Source: UBA6168 sp031426435
GTDB lineage: Bacteria > Bacteroidota > Bacteroidia > Chitinophagales > Saprospiraceae
NCBI GenBank assembly: GCA_031426435.1
Contig: JANPLH010000144.1
Coordinates: forward strand, 1-8,412
Direction of reading: 5' to 3'
DNA: 8,412 bases
Both the position numbers and the translations under genes were made by a program. How positions within the stretch are numbered: the stretch's first letter is position 1; every line of letters begins with the position of its first letter. Under the pieces are notes generated by a model. The model was not told the origin of the DNA. It did no database searches and saw only the letters and a program-made list of their open reading frames with translations. Below are positions 5,072 through 8,412 of the stretch, one piece after another.

Positions 5072-5758
5072 CTAAGAAGTAGGCTCTTGCAACAAGTCCA
5101 TGAACTCCGTGGTGAATCGCTCCATTTGATAGACCACCTTGTCCACTTTGCCCACGAGGTAGTTGTAGCCGATATAGGAGAAAATACCTACCACGAGGCC
5201 CACAGCAGTGGTGATAAGGGCTTGGTAGATACCACCTGCCAACACCTGTGGTGTCACGTTGGTAGCAGTGGCCATTTGCTGGAAGGATACAATCATACCC
5301 GTTACCGTACCGAGGAAGCCAAGCATCGGGGCAGAGCCGGAAATGCTCGCCAATGTGTTCAGATTCTTTTCCAATTTGAAGATTTCGAGGTTGCCCACGT
5401 TCTCGATGGCGGCGTCAATATCGTTGAGTGGTTTGCCTATACGGGCAAGGCCTTTCTCCACCATCCTTGCAACGGGCGTGTCGGTGCTTTGGCAAAGCGC
5501 ACGGGCCGCTTGGATGTTGCCGGAGGAGACGTTTGCCCGGATATTGTTCATGAAATGTTGGTCAATCTCGCCAGCTTTCTTGATGGACAAGTACCGCTCA
5601 ATGAAGATATAAAGGGCAATGACGGATTGAATGAGCTGGATAAGCACGATGGTCACGCCAATCCAACCGCCGGAGAACAAAAGGCTGACCAAAGATTGGG
5701 ATTCAGTAGTGGTGGCAGGCATATCCACATCCTGCAAAAACAGAAGGGTCTGGAACAT
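5072..5758 (-). CDS. exbB: MotA/TolQ/ExbB-family proton channel protein
   Basis: This 228-residue inner-membrane protein has three hydrophobic helices in the ExbB arrangement: TM1 about residues 31-53 (GWIGVTIVLIQLIQSVIALY), then a cytoplasmic loop of about 80 residues (ERYLSIKKAGEIDQHFM onward), TM2 about 138-160 (SGSAPMLGFLGTVTGMIVSF) and TM3 about 174-200 (GIYQALITTAVGLVVGIF). The Gly/Thr-rich TM2-TM3 signature (LGFLGTVTGMI, ALITTAVGLVVG) is typical of the MotA_ExbB domain. ExbB pentamers surround an ExbD dimer and use proton flow to drive TonB-like partners. It is the first gene of the operon; a candidate promoter lies about 90-115 nt upstream. Homology alone does not separate ExbB from TolQ; the two exbD genes and TonB-type end of the operon favour ExbB. 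ATG is at 5756-5758. Confidence 0.93.
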   Translation of the reverse strand: MFQTLLFLQDVDMPATTTESQSLVSLLFSGGWIGVTIVLIQLIQSVIALYIFIERYLSIKKAGEIDQHFMNNIRANVSSGNIQAARALCQSTDTPVARMVEKGLARIGKPLNDIDAAIENVGNLEIFKLEKNLNTLASISGSAPMLGFLGTVTGMIVSFQQMATATNVTPQVLAGGIYQALITTAVGLVVGIFSYIGYNYLVGKVDKVVYQMERFTTEFMDLLQEPTS

Positions 5759-5845
5759 AAAGCTAAGTTTAGTTTTTCACGTAATGTCTGTTCTGTGTAA
5801 GCTTTGAAAACGACGGCTAAGTAGAGCTTAGTGTCAATTCGGGGC

Positions 5846-5874
5846 GAAAGTTATTGCTTTTATTTAAAAGTCAA
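5846..5874 (-). promoter_or_regulatory. candidate Bacteroidota-type promoter for exbB
   Basis: On the minus strand, TTG (5874-5872) is followed after 18 nt by TAACTTTC (5853-5846), a seven-of-eight fit if unspecified positions are counted (TAnnTTTG, last base differing). The predicted transcript start would be near 5839, leaving a leader of about 80 nt. Confidence 0.4.
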
Positions 5875-5989
5875 TGGTTTACGTAATTAAAATCGCTAAC
5901 AGGCAGCGCAGAGACGAGGTTTGGAATGGGGCTTTTGCCCAATAAAAACTTAGCTTCAACCTATTTACTTGCATTTTCTGCGCCGCAAC

Positions 5990-6019
5990 TTTGTTTATTC
6001 AACGACGTTTGTATTTTTG
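5990..6019 (+). promoter_or_regulatory. candidate Bacteroidota-type promoter for the beta-oxidation gene
   Basis: TTTG (5990-5993) is followed after 18 nt by TATTTTTG (6012-6019), an exact match to the TAnnTTTG -7 element known from Bacteroidota with normal spacing. The predicted start is near 6026, about 48 nt upstream of the ATG. The leader has no clear Shine-Dalgarno sequence, which is normal for this phylum. Confidence 0.55.
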
Positions 6020-6073
6020 CATTTCCAGCGAAAATTCGCTAAATTTTTCACAGTCTCACAACTGCCATTCCTT

Positions 6074-8412
6074 ATGAGAAGAATATCCAAAGTGGCCGTG
6101 CTCGGCTCAGGTGTTATGGGTTCCGGTATTGCCTGCCACTTCGCCAATGTCGGCCTGCAAGTGCTGCTGCTCGACATCGTTCCCAAAGACGCCGCAGGAC
6201 TCCCAGTCACTGACAAAAAGCTGCGCAACAGCATCGCCGACAACGCCTTGGCCGCTTCCATCAAATCGAAACCTGCACCATTATATGATGCCGCTTTTGC
6301 CAGCCGCATCACCACGGGCAATTTCGAGGACGACCTGCCCAAAATCAAGGACTACGACTGGGTCATCGAAGTGGTGGTGGAGCGCTTGGACATCAAAAAA
6401 CAGGTGTTCGAGAAAGTGGACCAATACCGCAAGAAGGGAGCCCTCGTCACGTCCAATACCTCCGGCATCCCCATCCACCTCATGCTCGAAGGCCGCAGCG
6501 ACGACTTCCGGGAGCATTTTTGCGGAACGCACTTCTTCAATCCGCCCCGCTACATGAGGCTGCTGGAGGTCATTCCAACGAAGGAGACCCGCCGTGACAT
6601 CGTGGACTTTTTCATGCACTACGGTGATGTGTTTTTGGGAAAACAAACGGTGCTGGCCAAGGACACCCCGGCGTTCATTGCCAATAGGGTAGGGGTCTAT
6701 GCAATGGCCAAGGTTTACCAGCTCACCACCCAAATCGGCCTGAACATCGCCGAAGTGGATGCACTGACCGGTCCTGCCATTGGCCGCCCGAACACGGGCA
6801 CTTTCCGCCTCGGCGACCTCGTGGGCCACGACACAGCAGCCAAGGTCATTCAGGGCATCAAGGACAACTGCCCCAATGACGAACAGGCCGGGGCTTTTGA
6901 AATTCCGGCATACCTGAAGTTTTTATTGGAAAACAACCACCTCGGCAATAAGACAGGACAAGGCTTTTATAAGAAGACCAACGAAAAGGACGAGAAGGGC
7001 AAGCCCATCATTTTAGCTTTGAACTTGGAGACACTTGAGTATGAAAAAACGCCGAAGCCGGGCTTGCCTGTTCTCGCCGTTGCGAAGCAAATTGACGACC
7101 TCGAAAAGCGGGTAAAAGCCGTTTTCAATGCCGAGGACAAGGGCGGGGAACTCGTCCGTCGCTCGCTGCTCGGCCTGTTCGCCTACGTTTCCAACCGCAT
7201 TCCAGAAATCGCCAATGAACTGTACTCCATTGACGATGCGCTGCGGGCGGGCTTCGCCTGGGACTTGGGGCCTTTCCAGTATTGGGATGCAGTCGGCGTG
7301 CGCCATGCCGTGGTGATGGCCGAGGCACAGGGCGAGCAAATTGCCGGCTGGGTCAACGACATGCTGGACGATGGCATCGAACATTTTTACAAACGGGAAG
7401 GCGGCAAGCAATACTATTATAGTGTAAAATCGAAGGGCTACAAGGAAGTGCCCGGCACGGAGAGCTTCGTGATTTTGGACAATTACCGGGACAAAAAGCC
7501 CGTCTATCAAAACCCCGAAGCCACGCTTCACGACATCGGCGACGGCGTGCTTTGCCTCGAATACCAGAGCAAAGCCAACACGATGGGCGAGGGCGTGCTA
7601 AGGGGCATCAACGACGCTATAAAAATAGCAGAAGAAGGCGAATGGAAGGGCCTATTGCTCGGCAACAACGCCAAGAACTTCTCCGTTGGCGCCAACCTGA
7701 TGATGGTGGCCATGATGGCCTACGAACAGGAGTGGGACCAACTGAACATGGCCGTGAAATTCTTCCAGGACACGGTGATGCGCTGCCGCTATTCGGGCAT
7801 CCCGGTGGTGGCTGCCACACAGGGCTATGTCTTTGGCGGGGCCTGCGAGACCATCATGCATTGCGACGCCGCCGTTTGCGCAGCGGAAAGCTATATCGGC
7901 CTCGTGGAAGTGGGCGTGGGCCTGCTGCCCGGTGGGGCTGGCACAAAGGAGTTCGCCCTGCGGCTCAGCGATTCGTTCTTCGAGGGCGATGTGCAGATTC
8001 CGACGCTGGTGGAGAAGTTCAAGACCATTGCCTTGGCCTCCGTGGCGACTTCGGCCAGCGAGGCTTTCAAACATGGTTATTTGCTCCGCAACAAAGACCA
8101 AGTAGTGCTGAACGGCCAGCGGAACATTGCAGAAGCAAAGCAAAGAGTCCTCGAACTCGCCGACAACTACGTGCAACCGCTGCAACGTCAGGATGTTACG
8201 GTGCTGGGTCGGGGCGGTCTGGCGGCACTCTATGTGGCTGCCAACGAACTGAAACTCGGTAACTACGCCAGCGACCACGATATCAAGATTGCGAAGAAAA
8301 TCGCCTTCGTGCTCTGTGGCGGCGACCTGACCGGGGTGCAGCAGGTGAGCGAGCAGTACTTGCTGGACTTGGAGAGGGAGGCGTTTATGAGCTTGTGCGG
8401 GGAGCAGAAGAC
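6074..8412 (+). CDS. fadN: 3-hydroxyacyl-CoA dehydrogenase/enoyl-CoA hydratase fusion, 3' end cut by window
   Basis: A frame of 779 codons runs from ATG 6074 to the window end without a stop. The N-terminal half is an NAD-dependent 3-hydroxyacyl-CoA dehydrogenase: Rossmann motif GSGVMG (11-16), catalytic-His region HFFNPPRYMRLLEVIP (His153), and DTPAFIANRVG (from 197). The C-terminal half is a crotonase domain with oxyanion-hole motif NFSVGAN (535-541) and catalytic glutamates E592 (GGACE) and E612 (LVEVGVGLLPGG). Their spacing of 20 equals that of Glu144/Glu164 in mammalian enoyl-CoA hydratase. The enzyme would hydrate trans-2-enoyl-CoA and oxidise the product to 3-ketoacyl-CoA in fatty-acid beta-oxidation. 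The order dehydrogenase then hydratase is that of Bacillus FadN (YusL), opposite to E. coli FadB. Family members are about 790-800 residues, so about 10-20 are missing. A thiolase gene is expected downstream. The gene is GC-rich at third codon positions, which produces many antisense shadow ORFs. Confidence 0.93.
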   Translation, partial: MRRISKVAVLGSGVMGSGIACHFANVGLQVLLLDIVPKDAAGLPVTDKKLRNSIADNALAASIKSKPAPLYDAAFASRITTGNFEDDLPKIKDYDWVIEVVVERLDIKKQVFEKVDQYRKKGALVTSNTSGIPIHLMLEGRSDDFREHFCGTHFFNPPRYMRLLEVIPTKETRRDIVDFFMHYGDVFLGKQTVLAKDTPAFIANRVGVYAMAKVYQLTTQIGLNIAEVDALTGPAIGRPNTGTFRLGDLVGHDTAAKVIQGIKDNCPNDEQAGAFEIPAYLKFLLENNHLGNKTGQGFYKKTNEKDEKGKPIILALNLETLEYEKTPKPGLPVLAVAKQIDDLEKRVKAVFNAEDKGGELVRRSLLGLFAYVSNRIPEIANELYSIDDALRAGFAWDLGPFQYWDAVGVRHAVVMAEAQGEQIAGWVNDMLDDGIEHFYKREGGKQYYYSVKSKGYKEVPGTESFVILDNYRDKKPVYQNPEATLHDIGDGVLCLEYQSKANTMGEGVLRGINDAIKIAEEGEWKGLLLGNNAKNFSVGANLMMVAMMAYEQEWDQLNMAVKFFQDTVMRCRYSGIPVVAATQGYVFGGACETIMHCDAAVCAAESYIGLVEVGVGLLPGGAGTKEFALRLSDSFFEGDVQIPTLVEKFKTIALASVATSASEAFKHGYLLRNKDQVVLNGQRNIAEAKQRVLELADNYVQPLQRQDVTVLGRGGLAALYVAANELKLGNYASDHDIKIAKKIAFVLCGGDLTGVQQVSEQYLLDLEREAFMSLCGEQK

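Larger units (their letters stand above)
5759..6073. other. divergent promoter region
   Basis: This 315-nt gene-free stretch separates the minus-strand exbB operon from the plus-strand beta-oxidation gene. It contains one candidate promoter per direction (5846-5874 and 5990-6019). A small inverted repeat, CTAAG (5817-5821) and CTTAG (5827-5831), lies in the predicted exbB leader. I see no gene, riboswitch or clear operator. Confidence 0.6.

Noticed and set aside
5000..5800. 266-codon plus-strand ORF opposite exbB
   Set aside because: It is the antisense of a clear ExbB protein. The translation is rich in His and Gly, lacks any recognised domain, and runs across the gene boundary and repeat.
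6281..8278. Several minus-strand ORFs of 170-210 codons opposite the fadN-like gene (6281-6829, 7013-7531, 7652-8278) and a 236-codon plus-strand ORF in another frame (7552-8262)
   Set aside because: They are shadows caused by high GC at third codon positions in a gene whose own frame shows all catalytic motifs.

Overview
The window looks like ordinary chromosome from a member of the Bacteroidota, perhaps Saprospiria-like. The evidence is an ExbB-ExbD-ExbD-TonB gene order, candidate promoters of the Bacteroidota type (TTG, about 18 nt, TAnnTTTG), no clear Shine-Dalgarno sequences, and a FadN-type fused beta-oxidation enzyme. The taxon is inferred from content alone; there is no rRNA or other marker gene here.

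Layout from left to right. Positions 1-376 hold no convincing gene, only a possible 34-codon minus-strand ORF at the edge (7-111) and a repeated GGCTACTT word. A single-domain response regulator follows at 377-754 (minus). Next is a membrane PAS sensor histidine kinase (1068-2528, minus), which is intact except for one in-frame TGA inside its PAS domain. The kinase is bracketed by two same-orientation copies of a repeat element of about 95 nt (917-1010 and 2560-2655). In each copy the flanking boxes are conserved, while the central hairpin differs in sequence but stays self-complementary. Positions 2656-3035 hold two terminator-like hairpins and two short-period repeats.

Positions 3036-5758 (minus) form an operon transcribed exbB, exbD, exbD, tonB/tolA-like. 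It encodes an inner-membrane proton-driven motor (ExbB plus two ExbD paralogues) and a periplasm-spanning energy transducer that would power outer-membrane transport. All three internal spacers, and the spacer just after the last gene, carry inverted arrays of short tandem repeats. Unit sequence and period differ from spacer to spacer: about 8, 9, 7 and 8 nt. This is the most unusual feature of the window.

Positions 5759-6073 form a divergent promoter region. From 6074 to the right edge (plus) runs a fused 3-hydroxyacyl-CoA dehydrogenase/enoyl-CoA hydratase, open through the window end and probably missing only its last residues.

I do not see a complete new defence or mobile system. The signals worth following are the spacer palindromes, the structured repeat pair around the kinase, and the single nonsense codon in that kinase.
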